From assembly GCA_018902385.1 (NCBI GenBank), contig JABSSW010000059.1:62001-126000 (forward strand): a stretch of DNA of 64,000 nucleotides. Reading direction: 5' to 3'. The stretch comes from Physcia stellaris (Eukaryota; Ascomycota; Lecanoromycetes; Caliciales; Physciaceae). Shown here in pieces: positions 23,502-35,404 of this stretch; the stretch's first letter is position 1, and each line of letters opens with the position of its first letter. The position numbers and the translations under genes were made by a program. The notes under the pieces are model-generated. The model worked only from the letters and a program-made list of their open reading frames with translations. It made no database searches and had not been told where the DNA came from.

Positions 23502-24862
23502 CTATAATCTTTCTGAGCCCTCGTAGGAGGACGACGGTCTAAGGGGCATGCCGGCTTTTTCGTAAGCTTGATCAATCATCTCCATTTGTCGGATCGAATC
23601 CTCGCCGTCGATCCATACCCCTGAACCTCTTCTCCCCCGTACCCTGTTCACAAATTGCTCCAGCTGGTATCTATGAGTGGTCCAAGTATCATCTCCATGA
23701 CTATCAACGTGATTGTACTGCTTAAAGTAAGTCATGTTGGTCCACTTCTTTTGAATGCGGCCATCTGTTGTTTGTCGAAGAACATGATCTTCTACCACAT
23801 CGATGCGATGCCATATCGATGCGAAGGTAAGGTTCCAGATAATTACAGTCCTCGTAACAGCTTCCTCCATATCTTGAAGATCCGGGCGCTGGATAATCTT
23901 CTCCAAATGCTTGACTGAGCACATGGGAACTTTGGCTGCTGGCAGATCCTTGGTGAGCCAAGGCACAGAGTATCCTCCTGTTGCAGCCAAATCCGAAACA
24001 ATGCTTCCGAGACCCCCGTTTGGGAACTTCCAAGTGGCACTGAACGCCTGATCAATGTTTTGGTCTAATCCGGCTGGCATACGTCGGACACTCGCTTCCA
24101 CGCATTCGATGGGTTCGGTACCAAAGGCCTGCCGTAATGTCTGTACGTTGTAGGAGCCAAAGTCCATCAAGCAACCACCGGATAGCGCGTATTGGAAGCG
24201 GATATCATCATTAGGTAAGGCACCTTTGGGAAGATGGTGTGTAGATGTTGCTTCTACAATGGTTGACGAGTCTATCAAGGACAGAAATTTTTGCCACGCA
24301 GGATGGAATCGGACATGGACGGCGTCTAAAACCACCAACGAGGCCCTCGCTTGCAGAGTGGCGTCTCCAATGTCAGCTACAAGCGGATTTCGAAAAAGAC
24401 TACGTGCTTCCTCGGCGTTGGATGTTGACGGCTTTTCGAGCAAGACATGTTTGCCAGCCTTGAGAGCTTTCATGGCCCATTCATAATGTAGAGAGGTAGG
24501 AAGAGCGACATAGACCACGTCGATTGCCGGGTCGTCCAGGAGCGCCTGGTAAGAGACGTGGACGTTTGGGATGCCGTGCAGCTTAGCATAACTCCGGGCA
24601 CGTTCCGGGTCTCGAGCAGCTACCGCAGCAACGATCACTTCCGGGTGCGACTTGGCAGGAAGAATGACAGCAAAAGGTCTGGAAACAAGTAGTCAGCCGC
24701 TGAGCATACGGGCAGGTGATGTCTCTCGCAGCACAAGCGGGGAACACACGCGATTTTCGAAGCTCCTAAGAGGCCCAGGCGGAGAGCATCCGAGCTCTTT
24801 GCTAATTCTACGGGATTGAACGAGCGCCAATTCCGCTGCGCCCATTGCGCGAAGGAGATCAT
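23502..24862 (-). CDS. Gfo/Idh/MocA-family NAD(P)-dependent dehydrogenase
   Basis: Exons 24862-24750 and 24678-23502 join across a 71-bp intron to 429 residues. The joined N-terminal Rossmann motif reads LGLLGASKIAPFAV (GxxGxxxxA type). It is followed by AARDPERARSYAKLHGI, DVVYVALPTSLHYEW and the family-defining EKP motif (HVLLEKPSTSNAEEA), whose lysine is catalytic. The C-terminal alpha/beta domain includes GALPNDDIRFQYALSGG and LMDFGSYNVQTLRQAFG. The family oxidises sugars, dihydrodiols and related polyols. The closest shape is fungal D-xylose 1-dehydrogenase / dimeric dihydrodiol dehydrogenase, but the substrate is not readable. Cytosolic. Its proximity to two P450s suggests it may process a P450 product, which is inference. 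Confidence 0.88.
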
Positions 24863-26291
24863 TAAGACTCGAGTGGCTTGAACTTTAGGTTTCAGAAAAC
24901 GTATGAGTTACAAGTCTGGCGTAGAATGGGAATTCGTCTGGCAATAGATAGATGGAGGTGCTGACTGTCAAGGTAAGCACAATAGGGAAAGGTTTCGCAG
25001 CCCTGTTTATAGCTGGTTTATAGCTGGGTAACTTCCTCTTTAAGAAGGAAATGACCCGATCGGGAAAGAGAGATAAACAGGTCTGTTTATGTCTTTTCCT
25101 TCCGAATCAGGAAGGTAATCGATTCTAACCCTAACCATCTTTCACATCATTGGACCAAATTCCTGAGCGAGACACAGGAGCTGGTCCATTTAAGGCAAGT
25201 TCGCAATTGTAACGCAGACCGTGAAAAATTATAAACAGGGCTGCGAAACCTCTGATGCCAACTCATTTGGTGCGAGCCTCCGCAGCACAGCTGCTTACGC
25301 CGTTCTGGTGGGCTTCAGAAATGCACGTGGAACATCAGACCATGTAAGCAGGGTTCCTGCGAGAAGCCTCTTACCCAAGCACACGTCTTTTTCTAAATTC
25401 CATGTAGGAAGCCGAATGGGTGTGGAGGCATGGACGTCGCATGATGCTGGTTAGTGCGCGCCACTCGGATCTTACCTTGATAAGAATGTGGTGTTCCAGC
25501 CAGTAGTAGCGGTCGGAGTTGACGCATCGGGTGCATTGGGAAGGTGCATGTTTTCGGTGCATTCGTGACCGCATCTGAATACATATCAGACGATACGCAT
25601 CGTTAGGGTCAGTAAAATCGGATGGTGCACACCTCCTCGTAAGCAGGTGATGCGCACCGTCTCGATGGCGTGTGTCAAGTCTAGCCGCCCCCAGCATTAA
25701 GAGTCTGCAGACCATCGTGTTTTGTGCAAGGGGGCGAATGACTGAAACTCTTTTCAGCCCCGAGGCTGCATAAACGGCAAGGGATTGCATGCACTTCGCC
25801 ATCATACCATGGATGTTACCGTCTAGGACATGATTATCGGAATGTTGCACAGAGATGGCGGGATTCTGGCTGTGATCGTCGAATAAAGTCGAGCTGCATC
25901 AACAGCCGGTCCCGCTGATTGGCGCCCTTTGTTTTACAGCATCACAAGAATTTCACTCCGGTGTCGTAGCATGGGCGTGACACAGCAGTGTGTTGCTACT
26001 TTTGATCCTTGCAACTTACTGACATGAACGCGTTGAACGGTGGCTCTATTCGCCGCAGGGTTGCATCAGAGAAAACCATTTCAGCCCCCAGTTTGTCGAT
26101 CGCTAGGCTTTTGATGAACCTCAATAGTAATCTTTCTTATCAATACCATCCTTTCTCACCACATACTCCCATTTTATTCTTTTTCACGCGAGCCTCTAAT
26201 AGACGTCCTAGCTTCGAGTTTTTCTCCTTTCTAAGCAGCTATAAACTTGTGAGATTGAATTGAGATCATTGACTTACCTTTCCCTCTCAAA
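24863..26291. other. intergenic stretch holding a small inverted-repeat element
   Basis: Contains the 260-bp inverted-repeat element at 24991-25250 upstream of the dehydrogenase. The rest, to the ATG at 26292, has no supported gene; the last 200 bases are CT-rich and resemble a promoter and 5' leader. Confidence 0.45.
24991..25250. mobile_element. MITE-like element with perfect 20-bp terminal inverted repeats
   Basis: GGTTTCGCAGCCCTGTTTAT at 24991-25010 is the exact reverse complement of bases 25231-25250. The 260-bp unit has no coding capacity. No flanking target-site duplication is evident. An internal CTAACCCTAACC at about 25135-25146 resembles two telomeric units. It sits some 130 bases upstream of the dehydrogenase start and could carry promoter elements. 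Confidence 0.6.
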
Positions 26292-27820
26292 ATGGCCGAT
26301 CAGCTCGCGAAGCTAGATCCGGCTCAATTGAGCAAAATGCCGAGTGTAGCACCTCCGCCAGGTGCAACGGTCGACTTCAACGGGCAGAATCCATTGGAGA
26401 CAACTAGCATTGCTGTAACATCTGTGTTTATGGGCTTAGCTTTCTTCTTCGTAGCTATCCGAGCTTGTACTAAGATGAAGGAATATAACAGGAGATCTTG
26501 GGATGATGGTAGGACTCACATTGATACTGTCGAGAGAATCACTGCTGACATACCAACAGTGACGTGTGCGATTGGTTTGGTAGGTTCCACAATCACACCC
26601 TGCAAGCTGCCCAATCCCAATTAATCTCGGTGAAGTTAGGGACTTTGGCCTACTGGATAGTATTCTTACTGCGTTAGTCTCACAAGGACAATGCTCTTTC
26701 GTTTTCAAACTGAACCTTTTCAAGAGGTTGTAAACGAAGGTTTCGGTCGACACTATTGGAATGTCCCGCTCATCATTACTCTGAGTGATGCTTTCTTCAA
26801 GGTAACTGGCTCTCTCTCTCGCGGATAGATGAACGCGTCTCACACCTTTCTTTCAGCTGGCCTTCTTGAGTGACTGGATGTGTAACGTTGCGTACCTCTT
26901 CGTCAAAATTACCTTCTTTATTATCTACTGGAACATCTTCAAGCCTTTCCACTGGCTGAGAATTGGTATCATTGGGGGCGCAGTTACTTTTGCCATCGTC
27001 TACGTTGCTTTCATCGTCGCCAGTCTGGTGGGAGCCGCCCCACGGCCAGGACGTACTTGGTTTCAGGCTTACACGGAACCGAACGACGGAATTGGCAAAA
27101 AGCTTTCACTACCACTAGCAGCATGGGCCCTGGTGTCGGACATTTACATTATTATTTTACCGATTTGCGGGGTGTTGCAATTGCAGCTTTCTCGGCAAAA
27201 GAAATTCGGCCTGTCGATGTGCTTTATGGCGGGAATTGGGTGAGAGAAGACCATGGCTTCAAGCGTCAACAGATCGAACGCTGACATTCATGCTGGACAG
27301 AGCCATCCTCTGTTCCTCCTTAAGCCTGTATTACAGGACACTCTATCGAGACGCAGACTTGACACACACTGTTGTCTATAGCCAAATATTAATGTAGGTG
27401 GACAACAGCTACAGCATATCTGATGGAGCAAAGGACACTTACCGCTTATAGTATTGTCGAGCTTTCGGTGGGAATTTGCATTACCTGCATGCCAGCCACA
27501 TCAGTGCTTTTTCGACATGCTCTACCTCACGCGACAAGATTACTGTCTAAAACCACCTCCTACGCGAGCAAGTTCCGTAGCAACATTCCCCCAGTTTGAG
27601 TAAGGGCTCGCAAGAGGATGGCGGAATTGAAAAGGTGACAAATTATGCGAAAAGACAATACCGGATTCTTGGAGACCGAGAGCTGATGCTAAGTGACAAC
27701 GAGTCACATAAATTTGGGCTCTATTCCGCCCAATCTGTGAAGACGGATGTTACAACAGGGTCTCTTGGAGACCACTCTGATGGTAAGATTCATTTGAGGG
27801 TGGACCTCGAGCAAGGTTGA
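26292..27820 (+). CDS. rhodopsin-domain (PTH11-like) integral membrane protein
   Basis: Start at 26292 in a good context (CAAAATGGCC). The first exon gives an extracellular N-terminus and a first membrane helix (SIAVTSVFMGLAFFFVAIRAC). Exon 1 ends at 26509 (donor GTAGGA) and exon 2 starts at 26560 (acceptor ACAG). Later exons give LAFLSDWMCNVAYLFVKITFFIIYW, then GGAVTFAIVYVAFIVASLVG, a cysteine-free PGRTWFQAY loop, SLPLAAWALVSDIYIIILPI, QKKFGLSMCFMAGIG and a final ELSVGICITCMPATSVLFR helix. The cytosolic tail ends IHLRVDLEQG at 27820, typical of this fungal seven-helix family, members of which include putative GPCR-like surface sensors. It lacks an N-terminal CFEM domain. Splicing around 27390-27440 and 27590 is not fully resolved; a frame change lies just before LSKGSQEDGG. 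Confidence 0.78.
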
Positions 27821-29549
27821 AACAGGCATGTCGGCTACTTTGAGGTCCATGATCTGGGGTTCCAAGTAAGACTAGTAAAGGCACGGAACTAAACATTGTG
27901 ATGTATAAAAAAGGCAAGCGTCGCATTCGACGGGGATGATATCGTCTACTTTCCTGTTTGCAGACCACATATCCCTGTCTGATATGGCAGGCAGAGGTAG
28001 ATGTTTGGATTGGCAAAGGATTGAAGCAGCCGCATCTTGTGCCGCTGATGGCGTGGAAGGATCAAGCTTAGGCCGGAGATTGGAAATTTCTGCATGGAAC
28101 CGTCAAGCCCCCTATTTACAATTTTATTTTTGGCACAGTTGCCATGTAGGCTATTCTAGGGACTTCACTGGATAGAAAGAGTTCCACATGAATGCCGTAC
28201 ATGCAATTGGGCATAGCATTAGCCGGTGTGACGATATTGCTATTGTGACTCGACTGACTTAAGAAAATCTGAGTTGAATAGATTCCGCTCGCGGGCCGAT
28301 GCCGTTCCGATCGATCACGAAGATACCAATGCTAATTCTGAATCCTAGAGCTTTATGCAGTACTTTAGCGGAGGGAAGAATTTGATCCATGATCGGGGGA
28401 GAGTAGAGGTGTCTGATTTCCATGATCGGAGAAGAGTAGAGGTTTCTGATTAATGGGTGGGAGACTCCGTGTGTCGAATATGAAGTCGGACCCAGCAGAG
28501 CGCTTCCGCTCAGAAGCTATAGCTTCTGAAGATGTTATCTGAGAGCTCTTGTCACCATCGCTTCCAGAACCCTGAGACCTGTGCCGTCGAGATAATCTGT
28601 GCTTTTCCGTAATATCAGACTCTTGAACGCAGCTTCAGTGAATAATAGCTCACCATGCTTAGCTATCAGATCTCTCGTGTTCGATTCATGTCGATAGTTC
28701 AAGTCTGTAAAAGGAACTGGAAGAGAATTTTACAAAAATTGTCAGTTGATGCAAGGCTGAGATTCCCACACTGAGTACTCCGAGCATCCCTGCCACGGTA
28801 CAAGTATTGATCTTAGCTCTTCACAGTCTAGCGCATCCCGTTATCGCGTGAAGATCGGGCTGCCGTGCGGGGTGTATGAGATTCGCAAGCCTCGCCGCAC
28901 CAATCACTACAACCGAATGGTTCGGAGCTTCTTATCTCGCCACTGTGTTGGCATTGTGGCTTTGTACTCGATGCATGGCTTACATCTGCTGGAACCAATA
29001 ACAACAGCACAAGACTCTTACCGCCGGACAGCAGTGATAGCGCTGCACTGGGAGCCGCAATTACCCGGCACCGGTAATTGTTACCGGTCGCAGATTGGTT
29101 CTAGCGGCACGGGCCATGGGTTCGTCCTGGTTCGCAAATCGTTAAAGTACTCTCTACCCAAAGATAACCAGACCTTTTAAACTTTTCAGGTATGAACTCA
29201 AGGCTTCCTGCTGCTGAACATCAACATCAGGGACTTCAGGTGTGCACGACTCATGCGGAAAAGCACGAGTCGTAGTAACCGTACAGGGCACATGGCCGCT
29301 GAAGCTATCAAAACGTGACAGGTCATGACAAAGGAAGGGATGCGAGGTCCTGATAAATCATATGTCCGCTTTGAGTGCTAGTGAGATGTGTTTGTGGTGA
29401 GGCACAATTACTTACTATTTCAAGATTCAAGACCACGATTAACGTAAAACCTCGACATGGTTGAGATCTCGTATCTATCTGTTATCTGTACGTGTGGGCG
29501 AGGCTGAGGCATTGCTGGACCTTGGCGACTTCCCAATCGACGATGGCAT
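27821..29549. other. intergenic stretch with a short tandem repeat
   Basis: No supported gene. About 28387-28452 holds two tandem copies of a 33-37 bp unit (CCATGATCGG followed by AGAGTAGAGGT and TCTGATT). Other open frames lack recognisable features. Confidence 0.45.
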
Positions 29550-29925
29550 TCTTGCCAAGTTTTTCGAGCAAGCTAGACCTCGGTGCCAATGCAGAGACGA
29601 CGAAACGAGGTAGACCACTTAGGTAAAAAGAACGTCAATAACAATGCCTCAACTGTTTTGTCCTCCTTATTCATCTCTTCTTTCTGTTTCGCTCATTTGC
29701 TTTTGTCTTCTTCGACGTTTTTCACCTCTTCAAAAGGCTTTGCTTTAAATTTTTTGAAGGTTTTTGTTTTTCGCTCATAAACCAGTCGCAAAGACAGGAG
29801 GAATAGCTAGGCTTTGAAGCTGCTTTACTGAGCCATGATGAGCTCAGCAGGCGGCCAAAGGCCGGCCTTGCCCAAAAGACCAAGATTTTTGTACATAGCA
29901 ATGAAGAAGGTACGCCGCATTAGCA
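29550..29925 (+). repeat. unmutated copy of the retroelement terminal (A2-B2) repeat
   Basis: This segment aligns with the AT-rich right end at about 61635-62022. GCCAATGCAGAGACGACGAA here corresponds to GTTAATGCAAAAATGACGAA there. TTTTTGAAGG, the sites around CAGTCGCAAA, and the end block TTTTGTACATAGCAATGAAG with ACGCnGCATTAG are shared. Here C is retained before C and T, whereas the AT-rich copy shows T. The middle part of the B portion is shorter and contains a GC-rich palindromic stretch (GGCCAAAGGCCGGCC). It ends some 130 bases upstream of the NLR start. Confidence 0.7.
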
Positions 29926-30058
29926 TGCGTCCCATGCGCTATATACGCAAACATATGTCCAAAAGGAGAAGGTAGACGGCAGTCAGCGAGGCAGTGCAAG
30001 AACGCCTTCGCCTAAACCACCGACAGACCATCGTGCTGCGCCAACGACACAGCCTGAT

Positions 30059-33000
30059 ATGCCGAAAGATGAGGGTGATAAATCGTCACCAGACACTACT
30101 ACAGAGGCTGAGAAACAGAATGAGGAACTTAATCGCTTCCCACTGGACAAGTTCTGGAGTTCAACAGCCAAAATCCCCGATGCCGAACTTGTTAAAGCTC
30201 GAGACAAGTATCAAGAGTCAGTTGAGAAACTTGCAGGAGTGTTGATAAAGCGCAACGACCCGAAGTTCACCCCAGATGTGCAAGCATACCATGCAAGTGG
30301 GCAGGCACAGGCTTTAGAGATTCCCGATTTCGCCGCAGTGACCAACTCTGTCCAGGACTCCAGAGAACAGCAAGTACAAAAGCGGTCTACTCGAGTTGGT
30401 CATGCCATCGCTAGCGCGTATCCTGCAATAAAAGTTGTCCTTGGCCTCACTGGAACAGTCGCGGAGAACGCTGGCTTCGCGCCTGTCAAAATTACCGCCA
30501 ACGGGTTGGGTACTGTCTTTGATGTAAGCTACACCTACGGCTGCCTTTTCGATTTTGCCAAACTGATTGTCCAAGCTTGTTATGAAAGCACACGAAGAGA
30601 CCGGACAAGTCGTAACGACTCTTGACAATCTGTGGTCAGATCAAAATGATCTTTCGGTCTTGAGTAAAACCCCACTCAGTATGATCTCGATCGAGGTGCA
30701 GGTTAGGGCCACACAGCTGCAAGTCGCATTGGTAGACTTTATCCGAGAGGCCATCTTGTGGTTGGATCATGATTTCTTTGCGAGAATCTTCATCGCTGGT
30801 CTTGGAAACGATCGGACTGCGGGTGCGAGGAGAGCTCTTTTGACAAATCGTTCGGACTTGTTAAACTCTATCCCGTTAGACCTTTATTCTAGTAGTAAGC
30901 GCGAGCAGTGGCAGAAAGACCAGAAACACTTTCTGGAAGAGAATTTGTGCAAATCTGAGGTCTTCAATCGCCATGAGAAGTTCCAAAACCAATATCGTGA
31001 CGAGAGATTGAAGAACACAGCAAATTGGTTGTTCGAGGAGGGAACTGAGGAGAGAAGAGACTTCGAACGATGGGTCTCTGGCGACGCGTCATTTCTCTGG
31101 TTTACTGGCATAGGTCAGTTCATTCCACCTCGGCTCGGTGTTAATCAATGCTGACAGGCATTCATTTAGGTGGAACAGGGAAAACTTATATGATGTCGGT
31201 ACATTCAGAACCTCGTTGCTAATTTTTGCTGATTGCCTTTAGATCCAAAATTGTGGATCACATGAAAGATCTCCACGCCCGGCAAATCGTTGGCGTAGCC
31301 TATTTTTACAACCAATACGAACTACGAAGAAACCAAAACTTAGACGATGTCGACCGTGTTCTGTGTCGACAATTGTTACAATCAAGCGAGATGGCGTGTG
31401 AGAGTGTGACTGAGAAGTATCGCAAGGATACCGTAGATCGAGAAACTTTGAAAAAAGTGCTGAAGAGCACGGTGGACAATTTCGACACTGTTTTCCTAAT
31501 CGTGGATGCACTGGATGAGTATTCGGCAGATCTTGACAAACGGAAAACACTTGTGTCCCATTTAGTGAACCAATCCATTGAGTCCACGAAAATCAAGATC
31601 TTGATTTCATCACGGCCGGCCGATGATGTGCACACAGCTGTTGAAGAGCGGTTCGCTCGGGCCGAAAAGATCGGACGTCAGACATCACCGCCTCTAAGTG
31701 GTGATACACTCCCGGCTGTTCAAAAGCGGTCACGTATCGCTCACTTGGAAGCGCGTGCAAGCGAGGAGGAACCTGAAAGAAATGATCCGCTGGCTCGCAT
31801 ATGATGAGCATTCTGAAGTATACAACAGAGCGCAAACGCTTCTTCAGAAGGATCCAAGTCTTGAAGCAAGACTTCTCGCAGGTATCTTGGAGAAATCACG
31901 AGTGTAAGGAGACGAAATCTTTCCGAAGGCTTCGATCAATAACTTTGCGTAGATTCAAACTGGCGAGTTTGCAGGCTCAAGCCGTGCTCGGGAAATTTCC
32001 CATCGACGCTGCTGAGTCGGAGTTGCGAGATCTTCAAGATAGCATTCCGCACTACTACAAGAAGACTGTAAAGCTTATCAATACCCTCGAGTCTCCCAGT
32101 AAGAATCGAGGCTTGCTCTGCTGAGTTGGGTCTTCTACAGCAAGACTCCTGTACGAAAACATCATTTCAGCGTTGCGTTACCCGTTGGTGAGAAACGCGA
32201 GAGGACTTTGGATAATGTACTGCAATGGCTGTGGGGTGACCAGGTTTCTAGCATTGTGAGTGCGTCTGAGGGGCTTGTGATTGAACAACACGTCCCTGGA
32301 ACGGATGATACACTGGTATTTGCTCATAATACGGTCCGAGACTTTATCCAGACGAACCCCAGCTTACCGCTATCAATCGATCTCATCATTGAGACCTCGA
32401 TTAAGTTCCTCCAAATGTCTACGACAGACCTAAACGAGCTTCAAATGTTGCGTCTTACGTCGTCGCGCGACGTCGAACACGACGACAAGGTGCTTAGAAT
32501 CAGCGAGAGCGACTTGGAGGCAGTAAAGTCAGGTGCGCTTCAATGCTTCCAATCTCTCTTTTTATTGAAAGACTAATCTCGAGAAGATTTTCCCGAGGTC
32601 ACGCATGGTTTTCTCTTTCAGGCTTTGGACTGGGGTCAATACGCGGAAGATATCTTGAACGAGCCACGCGAAATGCCCAAGATGGCACGGGAATTCATGG
32701 ATCACCTATCACAACCGAAATGGACAACGGTAGCAACTCCTCTGCACTGGTGCGCTGGCAACAATTGGGCACGAATGTGCGAATGGCTGATCAAAAAGGA
32801 CGCTGAGCCCAATGCTCAGCTGGCAGGAGTGGAAGATCGTTTGGAAGTAGATCTAGTGGACTCCGGAATCGCCTCATACACTGTTGACTTGCCTTCCGGA
32901 TGTACACCGCTCCATGTTGCAGTGTACTATAGAAGTGCTGAGACGGTGAAGATTCTGGCCCAGCAACCGCAGGTAGATCTTAACGCCCGTGACTTGCAAG

Positions 33001-34121
33001 GCTATACGCCACTAGTCTATGCAATTTGCGGTTTTGGCTACGAAAGCCTTGAATACCTCATCGCTAGGAAAGACCTGGAGGTCAACGACCAGTACTGGTT
33101 GAGTGACACTGGATGGATGCCAATCTCAAAGATTGGGCCAAAACACCTGGAACGCTATCATGAACGCTATGAAAGGGCTTTGGAGGAGCCAACACACCGA
33201 GGGTTTCATCTTGGACCTATTCATTTGGCTGCTCTGGATTTAGATGCAAGGTCAATCGAAATTCTCGATCGCCACGGCAATCTCAAGGTCACAAAACCCA
33301 CAGAGGATGGCATAACAGCACTCATGATTGCCACCTGGGCTTTCAAATCTTCGTATAGCGTGGCTACTATGCAAAGGCTACTCAGTTACCCTGAAACCAT
33401 ACTTGATGTTCAGGATGACCTGAAGCGTACAGCCCTAATGCACGCTATCATCTACAATCCAATGGACCTGGAACCAGTCACATCGCTGATTGATGCAGGC
33501 GCCAAATTGGACCTTCAAGACAAGAAAGGGCATACAGCTCTCATGCTGGCAATCGCACAGAAAAATGTCCCGCAAGTCGGTGACAGGGTGGAACTGCTCT
33601 TGGACAACGAAGACAGAGGGTTAAATGTCAACGCGAAAGACATAGAGAATGGCCGCTCAGCGCTCATGATGGCAGCATGTCCAGATCGAGACCCGCCTCT
33701 TGGCCCAGACTCGATCTTACCGGTTGATGTCTTGCACGTCAATCGCCTATTAAAAGTCGTGAATATCGATCCGCATGCCGTTGACAATGACAGCCACTCT
33801 GCTCTTGACTTGGCGAGAGAGCAAATGGAGAAAACCAAGTCTCTGTCCGCTCGAATTCAGCAAAACCTAGAGGAGGAAGACTTATTCGGAGTAAATCTTG
33901 CAAACCTGGCTGACAATGCAGAACGTGCTCGTTACCTTCGTTTGGAATACCAAAGTACTCAAAAGAGCGAATCTGATACTAAAACCCGGGGTAGGAAATT
34001 AAATCACATCGAACAGCAGATGTTCAAAATAAAACGAATTGAGAAGTGTCAGGGATGGATAAGTCTCCGTCAGGAAATTGTTGCTTTACTTGAAAATGCG
34101 ACAACAAAGGCAGAAGGGTAG
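30059..34121 (+). pseudogene. NACHT-ankyrin NLR (STAND) protein, probably frameshifted
   Basis: Supported exons: 30059-30523, 30576-31113, 31170-31194, 31243-31903, 31953-32522 and 32622-34121, all with GT..AG introns. The N-terminal domain (about 350 residues, helical; PLDKFWSS, RVGHAIASAYPAIKVVLGL) precedes WVSG..FLWFTGIGGTGKTYM, the NACHT P-loop, rebuilt across an intron and a 25-nt exon. Walker B is VFLIVDALDEYS and the sensor region ILISSRP. FKLASLQAQAVL and ALLSWVFYSKTPV are the normal post-NACHT helices. The last exon encodes several ankyrin repeats (TPLHVAVYYRSAE, TPLVYAICGFG, TALMIATW, TALMHAII, TALMLAIAQ). Such proteins act in non-self recognition and cell death control. The frame shifts twice without a usable intron: near 31650-31720 and near 32095-32115. 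It may be a pseudogene, an allele under relaxed constraint, or contain sequence errors. The first ATG in frame is at 30059; an upstream exon is possible. Confidence 0.75.
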
Positions 34122-35404
34122 CGTCAATTTTGGCCACTACACGAATCTACGGTTTCAGTTTGACAAATGTATATCTTCAACGATCCGGGCAGTTTCCTTT
34201 TATGTAGCTGGAAGCGTTGGAGGAAGCGTACCGAGCAGTTAGACAAATTGAAGAGGCGGACAATTTGCTTCAGAGACTGTGGTCGAGCGGGTGTATTGCA
34301 CTGGCTGGTCTCGCAAAGCATCTTCCTTGCTCGCGTTACGGTTCTCAATTCGCAAGGCGTGGAAGACGAACAAACCAGCATGTCCACATGCGGAGATCAG
34401 ATATCAAGCTGCTCCGTATTAAGCCCGTAACTCCTTGTGACTACCTTATCTAATCGTTGGGTTTAAAAGGCAGAACTGCGGTAGAGGCCCACATTGCTGA
34501 GTCTTTCTTGGTGATTAGTTCCTCTCAGGTCAATGGCAAGTGTCCTGCGAGTTTCATTGAAGTGAGAGTCAGGCCTGTGCCCACGATCGGCGGATTGAGG
34601 TGACTAGCGCACTGGAATAGATGCTCTGTCCGCAATTATATGTAGGCGACTACTAAACTGACATCCTGTTCTCCTATTCTGACACCCCTACCCTGGCCCC
34701 TCTGCCTCCAAGCCACCTCTATCTTCACACTGACTCCCTGGACCGACGACAATCGACCATTCGATACCTGAACAGAGAACGGCTTCGTTGATTGAAATGT
34801 CCGAAACCATGGCACAGAAAAGGCGTACGATTATCGGTAGATCTAACTACACGACATCGAATCATGAAAAATGAATGGTACTTTCGAGTACACTATGCCT
34901 TTGCGAATTGAAGAAAGTTCGATGATACTAGGATTTTGGCGCCATCCTTGGTGGAGAATGGGGCTCCTTCCCCGGAAATCGCTCGGCTGATGAGGGTACT
35001 CTTTACCGAATCGAGCGAGATTGGGTGTCAGGATAGTGGATGGGGGTGTCAGTGTGGTAAATCCTATGTGTATATATACATACATATACATCGGCTATTG
35101 GGATTGGCGACCTACTCGGGCGTTGAGCAGCGGTAATACATCGCTACTAGGACTGTCAACCTGCTCGGGCGTCGAGCAGCACTAAGTTGTCATTGGAGAA
35201 GCCCAGGCAAAGTTATGTTCTATGATGATGTCTCCCAAGCTCACCATACAATGATTCGGTCATACGAATACGGACAAGCATTGGTCTTTCAAGGCTAATT
35301 GATGGGCGAAACGGTCGTTGCCAACCCGATCAGGTGCAGTGTTGAGGCTGAAGGGCACTCTACTTGACGACCAAGACCGCAATGATTTCCCCAAATTCCG
35401 AGAC
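34122..35404. other. intergenic stretch, NLR 3' flank and short repeats
   Basis: No supported gene. It includes the shared 3' flank segment (about 34395-34500). A diverged direct repeat lies around 35108-35190 (CTACTCGGGCGTTGAGCAGC versus CTGCTCGGGCGTCGAGCAGC). Confidence 0.5.
34395..34500 (+). repeat. 3' flank segment shared with the 14721 gene (copy 2)
   Basis: Matches 16505-16605, with an identical core GTAACTCCTTGTGACTACCT from 34427 and the flanking motifs given at copy 1. It lies about 0.3 kb after the NLR stop codon. Confidence 0.6.

Noticed and set aside
25371-25850. 159-codon minus-strand frame upstream of the rhodopsin-domain gene
   Set aside because: Cysteine/histidine/arginine-rich but with no spacing like a known DNA-binding domain and no splice context. 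Treated as chance.
28670-28700. tRNA B-box-like GTTCGATTC
   Set aside because: No matching A box or cloverleaf arms nearby.
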